A stretch of DNA of 56,641 bases, from assembly GCA_003133665.1 (NCBI GenBank), contig PKYK01000044.1, forward strand, positions 1-56,641. Direction: 5' to 3'. Below, one piece after another: positions 27,193-36,091 of this stretch. The position numbers and the translations under genes are program-made. The stretch comes from Acidimicrobiaceae bacterium. GTDB lineage: Bacteria; Actinomycetota; Acidimicrobiia; Acidimicrobiales; RAAP-2. A model generated the notes under the pieces. That model did no database searches, had not been told where the DNA came from, and saw only the letters and a program-made list of their open reading frames with translations. Position 1 is the stretch's first letter, and the number at the start of each line of letters is the position of its first letter.

Positions 27193-28572
27193 CTACGCCA
27201 CGGGTTCGAAGCGTGCAGTGAAGTGGCGAAGGGTCGCCGGCTCTTCGACCATTCGATAGCCGGGCAGGGAATTCGCCGCTCGCGCAACCGCGGTGACGAC
27301 CTCGATGACGTAATCAATATGGCTCTGGGTATAGGTTCGTCGAGGAATTGCGAGTCGGACCAGCTCCATCGCGGCCGGCTTCTCCGACCCGTCGGGTTGG
27401 CGGCCGAACATCACCGAGCCAATTTCGCAACTGCGGATCCCACCTGTCCGGTAGAGAGCGATCGCCAGCGCCTGGCCCGGGTACTGCAACGGTTGAATAT
27501 GGCTGAGCAGCGCCTTGGCGTCTATATAGACGGCGTGGCCCCCAATGGGCTTCACGACGGGAACTCCCGCCTCGTCGAGCGCATCACCCAGATACGCAGT
27601 GGAACGGATCCGGTAGCGCAGATAGTCCGGCTGGACGGCCTCTTTCAATCCCTGAGCGATCGCTTCAAGATCGCGACCCGCCAACCCTCCGTACGTGGGG
27701 AATCCTTCGGTCAGGATCAAGATGTTGCGGCATTTCTCGGCGATCGAGTCGTCGTTCATCGCCAGCCAACCACCTATGTTGCCAAACGGATCCTTCTTCG
27801 CACTCATGGTCATGCCGTCGGCCAACGAAGCAATCTCACGAACGATGTCCGCAACGTCCCTATCCGATTGACCGTCTTCTCGCTCATGGATGAACCACGC
27901 GTTTTCCGCGAATCGGCACGCATCCAAGAAGAAGGGGATCCCGTACTCGTGGCAGATATCGCTGACCCCTCGAATGTTGGCGAGGGAAACCGGCTGTCCA
28001 CCCCCCGAATTATTGGTAATCGTCAAGAAGACAACGGGAATGTCTGCCGCCCGGTCCTTCAGCAGCGCTTCGAGGGCCGCAAGGTCCATGTTCCCCTTGA
28101 AGGGATGGATGGTGGCCGCATCATGTCCTTCCGCAATCACCATGTCCCGGGCCTCGGCGCCGGTTGCTTCCACGTTGGCCCGGGTCGTGTCGAAATGGGT
28201 GTTGTTCGGGACTATCTTTCCAGCGCCACCGATCACCGTGAAGAGGATCTTCTCGGCCGCCCGGCCCTGGTGCGTTGGAATCACGTGGTTGAAAGGAAAC
28301 AGTTCCTTCACCGCCGCTTCGAAGCGGAACCAGGACGGTGAGCCCGCGTAACTCTCATCGCCGTGTTGAATGGCCGCCCACTGGTCGCGCGACATGGCTC
28401 CGGTGCCCGAATCAGTCAGGAGATCGATCAGCACATCGTCGGCGTGAAGATTGAAGAGATTGAAACCAGCGCGCTCGATGGCAAGGGCCCGCTCATCGGC
28501 GGTCGTCATTCGCAACGGTTCGACCGAGTGAATCCGGAATGGCTCGATGATGGTGGTGAACGGCTGGTCCAT
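27193..28572 (-). CDS. tnaA: Tryptophanase / tyrosine phenol-lyase family PLP enzyme
   Basis: 459 residues. The beta-eliminating lyase fold is clear: IPTHQGRAAEKILF, the PLP-binding Asp in PFFLDACRFAENAWFI, and the Schiff-base lysine in GMTMSAKKDPFGNIGGWL. The C-terminus has PIGGHAVYIDAK and CEIGSVMFGRQ, then RLAIPRRTYTQSHIDYV. SAKKD and EIGS favour tryptophanase (indole, pyruvate, ammonia) over tyrosine phenol-lyase, but selectivity residues cannot be settled by eye. No tnaC leader peptide or permease is adjacent. ATG 28572 lies 12 bases after GGAGG. Confidence 0.9.
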   Translation of the reverse strand: MDQPFTTIIEPFRIHSVEPLRMTTADERALAIERAGFNLFNLHADDVLIDLLTDSGTGAMSRDQWAAIQHGDESYAGSPSWFRFEAAVKELFPFNHVIPTHQGRAAEKILFTVIGGAGKIVPNNTHFDTTRANVEATGAEARDMVIAEGHDAATIHPFKGNMDLAALEALLKDRAADIPVVFLTITNNSGGGQPVSLANIRGVSDICHEYGIPFFLDACRFAENAWFIHEREDGQSDRDVADIVREIASLADGMTMSAKKDPFGNIGGWLAMNDDSIAEKCRNILILTEGFPTYGGLAGRDLEAIAQGLKEAVQPDYLRYRIRSTAYLGDALDEAGVPVVKPIGGHAVYIDAKALLSHIQPLQYPGQALAIALYRTGGIRSCEIGSVMFGRQPDGSEKPAAMELVRLAIPRRTYTQSHIDYVIEVVTAVARAANSLPGYRMVEEPATLRHFTARFEPVA

Positions 28573-29008
28573 TGCCCGATGGTACCTCCGACCCGGAATT
28601 CACTCGATTGAGACCTATTCTCGGTGCGAAGCGATGCTCAACAACGCCGAACCGTCGCGAGCGTGGCTACCGATCGTCAGTTCGAAATCAATGATCGACT
28701 TGCTTCGACCTTGCGGAAGCGATCTCAGTGTTCCGGCATTCAGCGGAATGCGCTGGTCGCGAGCTGTATTGAGATTGAATGACACGCTTCCAACAACTAA
28801 ACATCAAAGTTTGAAGTCAAGAAAACACAAAATGGCTTGCCATCAGGTGGTGGAATATGGAACCAATAGTCTGTTTGAAGATATGGTGAAATTTTCGAGG
28901 ATTCTTTGCACATAAATAAGGCAAAATGGTAAACTTATTAAGTATTTAAAGTCCGGTGTTCATCGTTGTGAACGATGAAATAAAAACGGTCTTTTGGAAA
29001 TGATAGTT
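28573..29008 (+). other. AT-rich leader with a perfect hairpin upstream of the surface-protein gene
   Basis: No gene seen. From about 28780 the sequence becomes far richer in A and T than the rest of the window. TTCATCGTT-GTG-AACGATGAA (28959-28979) forms a perfect nine-base stem with a three-base loop, followed by an A-rich stretch and TCTTTTGGAAATG. This could be a transcribed regulatory leader or a strong promoter region for the gene at 29009. Confidence 0.45.
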
Positions 29009-30115
29009 ATGACCGCGCCAATCCGTCCCAGTAACCGCCTCTCGCCTCCCAGTAGTCTCTCGAGACCTCGCAGCGCCCATCGTCGTCAAAGGGTGTACTG
29101 GCCTTCGCGAATCGGTCTCGGGGCTCTGACCGCGACGGGGCTCGCGTTCATTACGGTGACCGCGTTCGGCGGTCAGACCGCATTCGCCGCAACGCCCACC
29201 ATCGATCTCGGCACAGCCTCGAGTTATGCCGTGCTGGCTGGCCAGAGCGTCACCAATACCGGCGCGTCAGTCATCTCGGGTGATATCGGTGTCAACCCGG
29301 GATCGTCGGTCACCGGATTCTCATCACTCGTGCAGACCTCGGGCACCGTCAACACGGCAAACGCCCCCGCACTGCAGGCCGAGAGTGACCTCACCGCGGC
29401 CTACACCGTCGCCGCCAACAGCACCCCATTCACGGTCGTTCCAGCCGGCCTCGGTGGCCAGACCTTGGCCCCGGGTGTCTACAAGTCCGCTTCGGCACTC
29501 GGCCTTACCGGTACGGTTATCCTGAACGGCGACGCCGCCTCGGTCTTCATCTTTCAGGCGGGTTCTACGCTTATCACCGCCTCAGGTAGCACTGTGTTGC
29601 TCACCGGCGGGGTGTCACCGTGCAACGTCTTTTGGCAGGTCGGTTCGTCCGCCACGCTCGGTACGACCAGCACCTTCGTAGGCACCATTCTGGCCCTGAC
29701 GTCAGCATCACTCAACACCGGCACGACCGTACAGGGCCGCGTCCTCGTCCGCAACGGTAGTGTCACGCTCAACGCCAGTACCATCAACCGGCCGACTTGC
29801 TTGGCTGCTCCTCCGACCACGACCACGTCGACGACCATATCGACGTCTACATCGACGTCGACGTCTACATCGACGTCTACGTCGACGACCATATCGACGT
29901 CGCCAGTCACCACGACCTCGGCACCCATCATTCCTGTTGGATCACCGGCGACCGGTTTCGGCGGAACTACGGGATCTAGTTCGTCACCGATGGGGCTGAT
30001 CGGCCTCGGCGCCCTTGGCGTCGCTGGAATCGCGGGAACTAGGGCGGTGCGAGCTCGACGTCACAACGTGGACTCTGGACGTGGTCTGTCCGATGACGAC
30101 ACACGTGGGTCGTGA
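29009..30115 (+). CDS. DUF3494 ice-binding-like surface protein with Thr/Ser linker and C-terminal anchor
   Basis: 368 residues. A long basic N-region and hydrophobic stretch (LGALTATGLAFITVTAFGG, cut near AFA) form the signal peptide. Residues about 55-255 are a DUF3494 beta-solenoid domain (DLGTASSYAVLAGQSVTNTG, GDIGVNPGSSVTGF, GGQTLAPGVYKSASALGLTG, FIFQAGSTLITASGS). A Thr/Ser linker (about 265-300) follows, then SPATGFGG, a hydrophobic helix and an Arg-rich tail, which is the layout of a sortase substrate. DUF3494 proteins bind ice or act as adhesins. The sortase gene overlaps the 3' end. ATG 29009 was chosen; ATG 29000 is an alternative. Confidence 0.85.
   Translation: MTAPIRPSNRLSPPSSLSRPRSAHRRQRVYWPSRIGLGALTATGLAFITVTAFGGQTAFAATPTIDLGTASSYAVLAGQSVTNTGASVISGDIGVNPGSSVTGFSSLVQTSGTVNTANAPALQAESDLTAAYTVAANSTPFTVVPAGLGGQTLAPGVYKSASALGLTGTVILNGDAASVFIFQAGSTLITASGSTVLLTGGVSPCNVFWQVGSSATLGTTSTFVGTILALTSASLNTGTTVQGRVLVRNGSVTLNASTINRPTCLAAPPTTTTSTTISTSTSTSTSTSTSTSTTISTSPVTTTSAPIIPVGSPATGFGGTTGSSSSPMGLIGLGALGVAGIAGTRAVRARRHNVDSGRGLSDDDTRGS
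29818..29910 (+). repeat. Short tandem repeat encoding the Thr/Ser linker
   Basis: Units related to TCGACGTCTACA and TCGACGACCATA recur, encoding alternating Ser and Thr between the DUF3494 domain and the anchor. Such arrays can change length by slippage, which would alter stalk length. Confidence 0.7.
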
Positions 30116-30764
30116 CAAGCGCCGCGGACGGGCGTGGGTTTGGTGGGCTCTCGCCGGCGCGGCACTAGCGATTACCTTTGGCTCAGTAGTTGGCACGTGG
30201 CCGACTACTGAGCCTGGGACCGTTGTGCTGGCGAAGGCTCATCCCGTGAGGACGACAATTTCATCGGCGACGCTGAAATCGCTACGGCGTTCACTTCCGG
30301 TGAGACTCGTCATTCCCTCAATTCACGTTTCCACGAGCGTCGGCATTGTCGGTCTGCAGCCAAACCATCAAGTTCAAGTGCCCCAGAGCATACGCACGGT
30401 GAGTTGGTATCGATATGGACCAACACCGGGTCAGGTCGGCTCTTCGGTAGTCCTCGGACACGTTGATTCACGCACGCGCCCCGGTGTCTTCTTCGAACTG
30501 AAGACGCTGCAGGTGGGTGCCACTATCACCGTCACCTTGGCTGATCGAGTGGTCACACATTTCGTGGTGAGGAGAGTGGTCGAGTATTCGAAGACCAGCT
30601 TCCCGGATCGACTGATCTACGGTTCGCACGGAACGCGTTCCCTCAATCTCATCACGTGCGGCGGGGTCTTCGACCACACGACTGGCCACTACGAGTCCAA
30701 CATCGTGGTCTTCACGCAGTTGGTCGGTGTCACGGCGCCAAAGAAACCGGGTTCAACCCCGTAG
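30093..30764 (+). CDS. Class F-type sortase
   Basis: 223 residues: basic N-terminus, one membrane helix (VWWALAGAALAITFGSVVG), then a sortase domain. Diagnostic segments are VRLVIPSIHVSTSVGIVGL, SWYRYGPTPGQVGSSVVLGHVD with the catalytic His, and SLNLITCGGVFD with the catalytic Cys. Where relatives usually read Y-R-D-N after the Cys, this has YESNIVV, so the Arg of the triad may be displaced; I cannot confirm which Arg serves. It would attach surface proteins to the envelope. ATG 30093 overlaps the preceding gene by 23 bases, so the surface protein is the likely substrate. Confidence 0.85.
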   Translation: MTTHVGRDKRRGRAWVWWALAGAALAITFGSVVGTWPTTEPGTVVLAKAHPVRTTISSATLKSLRRSLPVRLVIPSIHVSTSVGIVGLQPNHQVQVPQSIRTVSWYRYGPTPGQVGSSVVLGHVDSRTRPGVFFELKTLQVGATITVTLADRVVTHFVVRRVVEYSKTSFPDRLIYGSHGTRSLNLITCGGVFDHTTGHYESNIVVFTQLVGVTAPKKPGSTP

Positions 30765-30816
30765 TTGATCGTCTCTGCCGTTCAGTAGAAGTCACCCCCG
30801 TGTCGCGGGCGGCAAC

Positions 30817-31029
30817 GCCCACCGTGACAAGCCGTTCACCAGGGCGCGTGCCGCCGTCGAGAACGGAATGCCGCCTGCGGAGGTCGCCGATCGAGTGGTC
30901 GAAGCTATCGTGCAACGGCGGTTCTGGATTCTGACTCATGAGGAGATGCGTGAACTACCCGTGGCTCGCGTGCGACGGGCCGCCGAACAGAAGAACCCCC
31001 TCGGCGGCGAGTGGTGCGCCACCCACTAG
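30817..31029 (+). pseudogene. Remnant of a short-chain dehydrogenase C-terminus
   Basis: In this frame 70 codons read like the end of an SDR family protein: AAVENGMPPAEVADRVVEAI, then RRFWILTHEEMRELPVARV and a stop. The upstream Rossmann fold, active-site Tyr and any start are missing, so it is a truncated relic. The rest of 30765-31315 shows no gene. Confidence 0.5.
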
Positions 31030-31315
31030 CACCACGTTCGTTGAATCTGAGGGACAAGTCGGATTGAAGTTCAGGAAGAACCTGACCATCGAAGCAGTTC
31101 ACCTTGGTCTCGACTCATCTGCGGAGACGTACCGACTGAAGCATGTTCGAGGCGTCCTCCGAACACGGACTATCGCCAATGGCGACAGGCACCATCGCAC
31201 TGAATCCAACCGAGTTTGCGCCAACCGCCTCGTGGCGGAAGAATGGGTTGGAATCGTTCAGATTGAGGTCGTGAGTCTCGCCAGCGGGTCAGCAAATCAA
31301 GTGAGGATGTCGAAC

Positions 31316-32236
31316 ATGGAGGGGAACGGACACGACACCGTGCGGGCCTCCACGGTCTTTCTCGACCACGTCACTAAGCACTATCGGAAGGGCGGCGGAG
31401 TCGATGATCTCACGCTCTCGGTCGGTCCAGGAGAGGTCTTTGGATTTCTCGGCCCCAACGGCGCTGGCAAGACGACCACCATTCGCCTGATCCTCGATCT
31501 GATCCGACCCACACGGGGAACGATCTCGATCTTCGGCCTTGACTCTAGGTCCGAGAGTGTGGCGATTCGACGGCGCATCGGATATATCCCGGGTGATGTT
31601 GCCCTCTACGACAGACTCACTCCGCGCGAGATACTCAGTCACTTCGCACATCTTCGCGGCGGTCTCGCATGGTCGGCCATCAACGCCCAGGCGGAGGAGT
31701 TGGAACTCGAGATGGACCGCCAGATTCGAACGCTGTCGAAGGGGAACCGGCAGAAGGTCGGATTGGTTGCGGCCCTCATGGGCGATCCCGAACTACTGCT
31801 GCTCGATGAACCAACGTCGGGTCTCGATCCACTGGTTCAACAGCAGGTACACGAGGCGCTGCGGCGAGCAGTACGAGAAGGCCGCACCGTCTTTCTGTCA
31901 TCACACATACTCTCCGAGGTCGGTCAGGTGGCCGACAGAGTGGGCCTCATCCGCGAGGGTCGGCTCATCGCCGTTGAACGAGTCGCCGACCTGCAGCAAC
32001 GACCCGTCCACTTGGTCGACGCCACGTTCCGCTCAGTCCCCGATGCGGCTCCCTTCGAGGCACTTCCCGGCGTGGGCGCGTGCAAGATCGATGGCCACGC
32101 ACTGCACTTTGAAGTCTCAGGGAGCCTGAACCCGGTGGTGGCGACACTGGCCGCTGCCGAGTTGACCGACCTGTCCATTCGCGAGCCCAGTCTCGAGGAG
32201 CTATTCCTCTCGTTCTATGAGCAACCTCGTGTCTAG
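31316..32236 (+). CDS. ABC transporter ATP-binding protein, DrrA/CcmA type
   Basis: 306 residues: Walker A GFLGPNGAGKTTTIRLIL, Q-loop GYIPGDVALYDRLTPRE, signature LSKGNRQKVGLVAALM, Walker B LLLLDEPTSGLDP, H-loop FLSSHILSEVGQVAD. The DrrA-type C-terminal domain (about 220-306) follows. It powers the ABC-2 permease encoded next, so the pair is an exporter, substrate unknown. ATG 31316 has GAGG nine bases upstream; ATG 31307 is in frame but too close to that site. The two genes overlap by 20 bases. Confidence 0.92.
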   Translation: MEGNGHDTVRASTVFLDHVTKHYRKGGGVDDLTLSVGPGEVFGFLGPNGAGKTTTIRLILDLIRPTRGTISIFGLDSRSESVAIRRRIGYIPGDVALYDRLTPREILSHFAHLRGGLAWSAINAQAEELELEMDRQIRTLSKGNRQKVGLVAALMGDPELLLLDEPTSGLDPLVQQQVHEALRRAVREGRTVFLSSHILSEVGQVADRVGLIREGRLIAVERVADLQQRPVHLVDATFRSVPDAAPFEALPGVGACKIDGHALHFEVSGSLNPVVATLAAAELTDLSIREPSLEELFLSFYEQPRV

Positions 32237-33050
32237 AACGGGTCGCCGACCGGCCGAACTCCACTCAGTCTTCGAGCGTTCGATGCGCGAAGAGCGTCGC
32301 GCGATGCTGGGTTGGCTGGCCGGTGTCGTGATGTTCTGTGTCATCATGCTTTCGATGTATCCGACGATTCACGGGAATCAGGGCTTTGCCAAGCTGCTTA
32401 ACGCCTATCCCGAGCCGCTGAAGAAACTGTTCAACCTTTCGGATTACACCACCGCTTCGGGCTACCTGCGAACGGAGTTCTTTTCGTTCATGGCGCCGCT
32501 CCTCATTGCCCTCTTCGCCATTCTCTGGGGCTCCGATCTGATCGCGGGCGAAGAGGAGCGGCGAACGATCGACGCTCTGCTGGCCAATCCGATTTCGCGG
32601 CGCCGAGTGGTCGCTGAGAAGTGGCTCGCCCTCCTCACGGGGACGGCGATCCTTACGGCGGTCTTGGAATTGATGCTCGGCCTTGTCGGCCCGCTCTTCA
32701 AACTCCACATCGGATGGACTCCGCTGACTGCGGTGGTTCTCGGTTTAGGGCTTCTCGCGCTGGCCTTTGGAACACTGGCCCTGGCCGTCGGAGCCGCCAC
32801 TGGCGCGAGGGGCACAGCCCGAGGCATCACCACCGCCGTCGCCGTGGCAACTTACCTGCTCAGCACCCTCGCCCAGATTGTCACCTGGCTGCAACCCGTG
32901 CGACCCCTGTCACTCTGGTACCACGCGCTCGGCACCGACCCAATATCCACGGGCTTTCATCCGATGCATCTGGTCGTCGTGGCGCTTTCGATCGCGGCCT
33001 TTCTCGCCGCTGCACTGTGGCTCTTCGACCGGCGCGACCTCGCGACCTGA
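32217..33050 (+). CDS. ABC-2 type exporter permease
   Basis: 277 residues with six membrane helices. The segment GSDLIAGEEERRTIDALLANPISRRRVVAEKW between the second and third helices is the coupling helix typical of ABC-2 (NatB/YhaP-like) permeases. Partner of the preceding ATPase. It is the last clearly chromosomal gene before the island. Confidence 0.9.
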   Translation: MSNLVSRTGRRPAELHSVFERSMREERRAMLGWLAGVVMFCVIMLSMYPTIHGNQGFAKLLNAYPEPLKKLFNLSDYTTASGYLRTEFFSFMAPLLIALFAILWGSDLIAGEEERRTIDALLANPISRRRVVAEKWLALLTGTAILTAVLELMLGLVGPLFKLHIGWTPLTAVVLGLGLLALAFGTLALAVGAATGARGTARGITTAVAVATYLLSTLAQIVTWLQPVRPLSLWYHALGTDPISTGFHPMHLVVVALSIAAFLAAALWLFDRRDLAT

Positions 33051-33218
33051 ACACTCCGGACCAATCCCCAGAGACGATTCACATTCAAAAGGGGCCTCCC
33101 CCATCACGACAGCGGAGGGCTCGGCCCTCGCCAAGACGAACCACTCATTTGCGAGCCGGCCAGCGACACCGTTTCCTCGATCGCCGTCACGTGCTGGCTG
33201 GCTATTCAATCACCTGAT

Positions 33219-33263
33219 GGTGCCCCGGCAGGATTCGAACCCGCGCGCACGGTTTAGGAACCC
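33219..33263 (-). repeat. Left attachment-site copy: degenerate tRNA-Arg 3' half
   Basis: About 45 bases match the 3' half of the intact tRNA-Arg at 51876-51920, with one indel and three to four substitutions; identical blocks include GGCAGGATTCGAACC and CACGGTTTAGGAA. Weaker similarity runs on into the D-arm, but no 5' acceptor strand pairs with the 3' end, so it is not a working tRNA. The orientation is that of the tRNA 3' end displaced when an element inserts into it. The flanking 33051-33218 and 33264-33489 hold no gene. Confidence 0.7.
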
Positions 33264-33489
33264 GTAGGTCTTTCGCCCTGAAACGCTTACCACTACTGGA
33301 GAATAGGCCAGATCACTGAGCGTTGCGCGGTCGCTGGCGGTCAGTGGAGTACTGGAGACGGCGATATCTCACGGGGCTGGTACGGGGCAGCGTCAATGGA
33401 AAAAGAGTCCTGAGTTGGCCCATCAATCGGCACGGGCGTTCCTTCATGATCTTCTGGTTTGACTCGATACACGCGTGGGAGGATGGAAC

Positions 33490-35412
33490 ATGACGTTGAA
33501 TGCGCAGCAGCAGGCCTTCGTCATGCACGACCCAACCGAGAGTGCGCGTGTTCTGGCCGGGCCAGGGACTGGGAAGAGCTTCGCTGCTGTCCAGTTCCTC
33601 GAGCGCTTGGCCAAGGAGCGGCCGGGCCTGCGGGTTCGGATGCTGACCTTCACTCGCGCGGCCACCGCCGAGTTCGCGGCGAAGATGGACGACGCGGACC
33701 TTACTGGCCTCGGGATTGCCCGGCCGGCGACGGTTCACTCGTTCGCCTTGAGCACCCTGCTGCGCGCGGGCCACGGCGCTCTCCCCGCCCCACTTCGGAT
33801 ACCTGACTCGTGGGAAGTTCGGAACCTCATCCGACCGCACCTCGCGCGCCGACTCAAGGCCCAGGGACACAGCACGGCGACGCCGAAGGTCGTCAAGAAG
33901 CTCGAAGAGGAGATGGCGGCGGGTTGGCAGTCGCTCGACCCAGACGCAGAGCTGTTCGTGGACACAAACGCCGCCCTAGGGGCGGCCTACGTCGGGCTCT
34001 GGCGAGAGCACCGGGGGATCTTCGGCTATTCACTCTTGGCCGAACTCGTCTTTGCCGCGGGGAGAGTGCTCGAGGACCACGGGACCGCGGGCGTAGATCT
34101 GGACCTCTTGCTCGTGGACGAGTACCAGGACCTGAACGAGGCCGACATCAAGATGATCAGGCTGATCCACGAGAGCGGCGTGGCAATAGTGGCCCTGGGC
34201 GACGATGACCAGTCCATCTACAGCTACCGTTTGGCGGCGCCAGAGGGAATACGGCGATTCCTGGTCGAGTTCGGTACGGAACACGACTATCCGCTGAGCG
34301 AGAGTCGGCGCTGCGGGCGCCAGATCCTTGGCGCAGCAGGCACGCTCATCGACGCGCAACCGGGCCGAACCGCCAAGCCACCACTCGTGGCGGCGTCAGG
34401 GGCGCCCGAGGGTGTGTACGCCTACCTACGCTTCCCGAACGAAGACGAGGAGCTGGCAGGGGCTGCGCAGATGATCGCCGCCCGGGTCCGCGAGGGTGTT
34501 GAACCCTCACAGATCGTGGTGCTCACTCGCTCGGTGGCCAACCGGTGGGCTGACTGGTTGAAGCCGTACCTCGATGAGCTGGGCATCCCGGTTTCTTGGA
34601 CAGGCTGGGTCGAAGACGCCATGGCCGAAGTCGAGATACGGCGTTGGATCGCGTTGGCGCACCTCAAACTTGATGGCGAGGACTCGCTGGCCTGGTGGAC
34701 GCTGTTGAATCTGACCCGCGGGATCGGCGACACATTCATTGACTACATCTATGACCAGGTTCAGGGAGGTGAGACCTTCGGGCAAACACTCCTGCGGCTG
34801 CGAGCGGTGGGCTTCCCCGGGCGCGCGCACGGCACGCCTCGCGTTGAAGAGCTGATGGACGTGGCCGCAGCCGCCATCGACGCCATGGATCTGGACGCGG
34901 CCGAACTCGATGAGCGAGGCTGGGGCGGCTGGCTTCTCGATCGGATGAATCGGGACCAAGTCAGCGAGACCGCACGGCACCTCTTCGAGATGGTGGGTGC
35001 GGCGGTGGCAGCCGACGAGGGACTATCCGGACTCTTGAGCCAACTTGAGACCATGGGCAAGGATCTCGCCGCAAGTGAGGGACAGGGCGTACGCGTCATG
35101 ACGATGAACGGATCCAAGGGGCTTACCGTCAACACCGCTGTTGTCCTCGGAGTGGAAGAAGGCATCGTCCCGCGGACTGAGCCGGGCACCAATGCTGACG
35201 AGGAGCGGCGCTTGCTGTACGTGGCCATGACTCGGGCTACGGACATGTGTGTGCTCACTTACGCTCAGCGCCGCTCGGGTCCGAGCGCGCGCATTGGAAC
35301 CCCCAATGTGGGAGGAACGCGCAACAGGTCGCCATTGCTGGACACGCTTCCGGGTGGCGTTGGCGACGCGCAGATTGGGATGGCATGGGTCGCTCGCCTC
35401 GTAGCGAAGTGA
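33490..35412 (+). CDS. UvrD/PcrA-like superfamily 1 helicase
   Basis: 640 residues. Helicase motifs in order: I at about 23-31 (AGPGTGKSF), Ia LTFTRAATAEFAAKM, II at 209-214 (VDEYQD), III ALGDDDQSIYSYR, V VRVMTMNGSKGLTVNTAVV, and VI LLYVAMTRATDMCVL at about 575-590. It is shorter than UvrD (about 720) because the 1B/2B inserts are small. Such enzymes unwind DNA 3'-5' with ATP. GGAGGA lies six bases before ATG 33490. As first gene inside the island it may serve element replication or defence. Confidence 0.9.
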   Translation: MTLNAQQQAFVMHDPTESARVLAGPGTGKSFAAVQFLERLAKERPGLRVRMLTFTRAATAEFAAKMDDADLTGLGIARPATVHSFALSTLLRAGHGALPAPLRIPDSWEVRNLIRPHLARRLKAQGHSTATPKVVKKLEEEMAAGWQSLDPDAELFVDTNAALGAAYVGLWREHRGIFGYSLLAELVFAAGRVLEDHGTAGVDLDLLLVDEYQDLNEADIKMIRLIHESGVAIVALGDDDQSIYSYRLAAPEGIRRFLVEFGTEHDYPLSESRRCGRQILGAAGTLIDAQPGRTAKPPLVAASGAPEGVYAYLRFPNEDEELAGAAQMIAARVREGVEPSQIVVLTRSVANRWADWLKPYLDELGIPVSWTGWVEDAMAEVEIRRWIALAHLKLDGEDSLAWWTLLNLTRGIGDTFIDYIYDQVQGGETFGQTLLRLRAVGFPGRAHGTPRVEELMDVAAAAIDAMDLDAAELDERGWGGWLLDRMNRDQVSETARHLFEMVGAAVAADEGLSGLLSQLETMGKDLAASEGQGVRVMTMNGSKGLTVNTAVVLGVEEGIVPRTEPGTNADEERRLLYVAMTRATDMCVLTYAQRRSGPSARIGTPNVGGTRNRSPLLDTLPGGVGDAQIGMAWVARLVAK

Positions 35413-35432
35413 GTGCCAGGGACGTGAGTCGC

Positions 35433-35449
35433 CCCGGGGCAACCCCGGG
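35433..35449 (+). terminator. Hairpin after the helicase gene
   Basis: CCCGGGG-CAA-CCCCGGG, a perfect seven-base stem, lies 20 bases past the helicase stop. No strong T-run follows, so termination is likely but unproven. Confidence 0.5.
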
Positions 35450-35560
35450 TACTTGATCGTCCGAGGATCCAGCAAGAGGGCGGAAATCGGCGAAAGACCG
35501 ATGGTGGTTTCTACCATCGCTCCTTTGACACACGCCTCGAACACAGTTGGACATCGTCCT

Positions 35561-35749
35561 GTGTCCGAGACCAAAGACCCATTCCTGAAGGTGACAGAAG
35601 TGCTCGAGATAGTAGGCGTCATGCGATCGACATTCGAAAGGTGGCGACGCAAGAGCATGGGTCCGCGGACGTACAAGCTCCCCAGCGGGAGTCTGCGCTT
35701 CTAGTTGTCTGACGTCGAGGACTGGCTCGAGGGTCCCCGCAGCAGATGA
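35561..35749 (+). pseudogene. AlpA/excisionase-type HTH gene interrupted by an amber codon
   Basis: The frame encodes a MerR-like helix-turn-helix of the AlpA/Xis kind: FLKVTEVLEIVGVMRSTFERW, then YKLPSGSLRF, then TAG (35702-35704), then in the same frame LSDVEDWLEGPRSR and TGA. Intact relatives read straight through this point, so the third helix is cut off. Either it is a pseudogene or the amber is read through. A second copy at 37594 shows nearly the same lesion. The GTG 35561 start is weakly supported. Confidence 0.6.
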
Positions 35750-36091
35750 CCCGGAGACACTCCGTCTCAAGGAGGCGCGCGAGTTGTACATCCAGGGTAA
35801 GCGAATCCCGCTGCGGCTCTATGGACCGCTACCTCAAGGGCGCCGCTGAGTCAAGATCTTCGAGAGCGGAGTGCTATCCCCGTCTGTGGCGAGGGAGCAG
35901 GCATCCGGATAGACATTGCGAACTGCTCCTGAATCTTCGCGAAGGTGACGCCAAGGTGGTTGTCGATGATCTTGGCCGACAGAGGCGCGATGCGCACTTC
36001 TGACTACGCTATTGAGGAGATTGCCGAGGTGGTCACTTCAGTTGTGCGGCCAGAGAACTCGAGCGGCTGAGAAGTCATCCCACCTCGAGCC
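35750..36091. other. Decayed intergenic stretch
   Basis: Short open stretches in all frames, none with recognisable domains. One 27-codon frame (35990-36070) has no ribosome binding site. It looks like degraded coding sequence between the broken AlpA gene and the HEPN-like gene. Confidence 0.4.

Noticed and set aside
28910..28990. Cyclic-di-GMP class I riboswitch before the surface-protein gene
   Set aside because: GGCAAA and AAAGTCCGG fragments are suggestive, but the conserved GCAAAGCC block and the second stem with its tetraloop receptor cannot be placed.
29554..29931. Asp/Val-repeat protein on the minus strand
   Set aside because: Antisense translation of the Thr/Ser-linker tandem repeat in the surface-protein gene.
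33219..33305. A second functional tRNA-Arg gene
   Set aside because: The T-arm and anticodon loop survive, but no 5' acceptor strand pairs with the 3' end and the D-arm does not fold.
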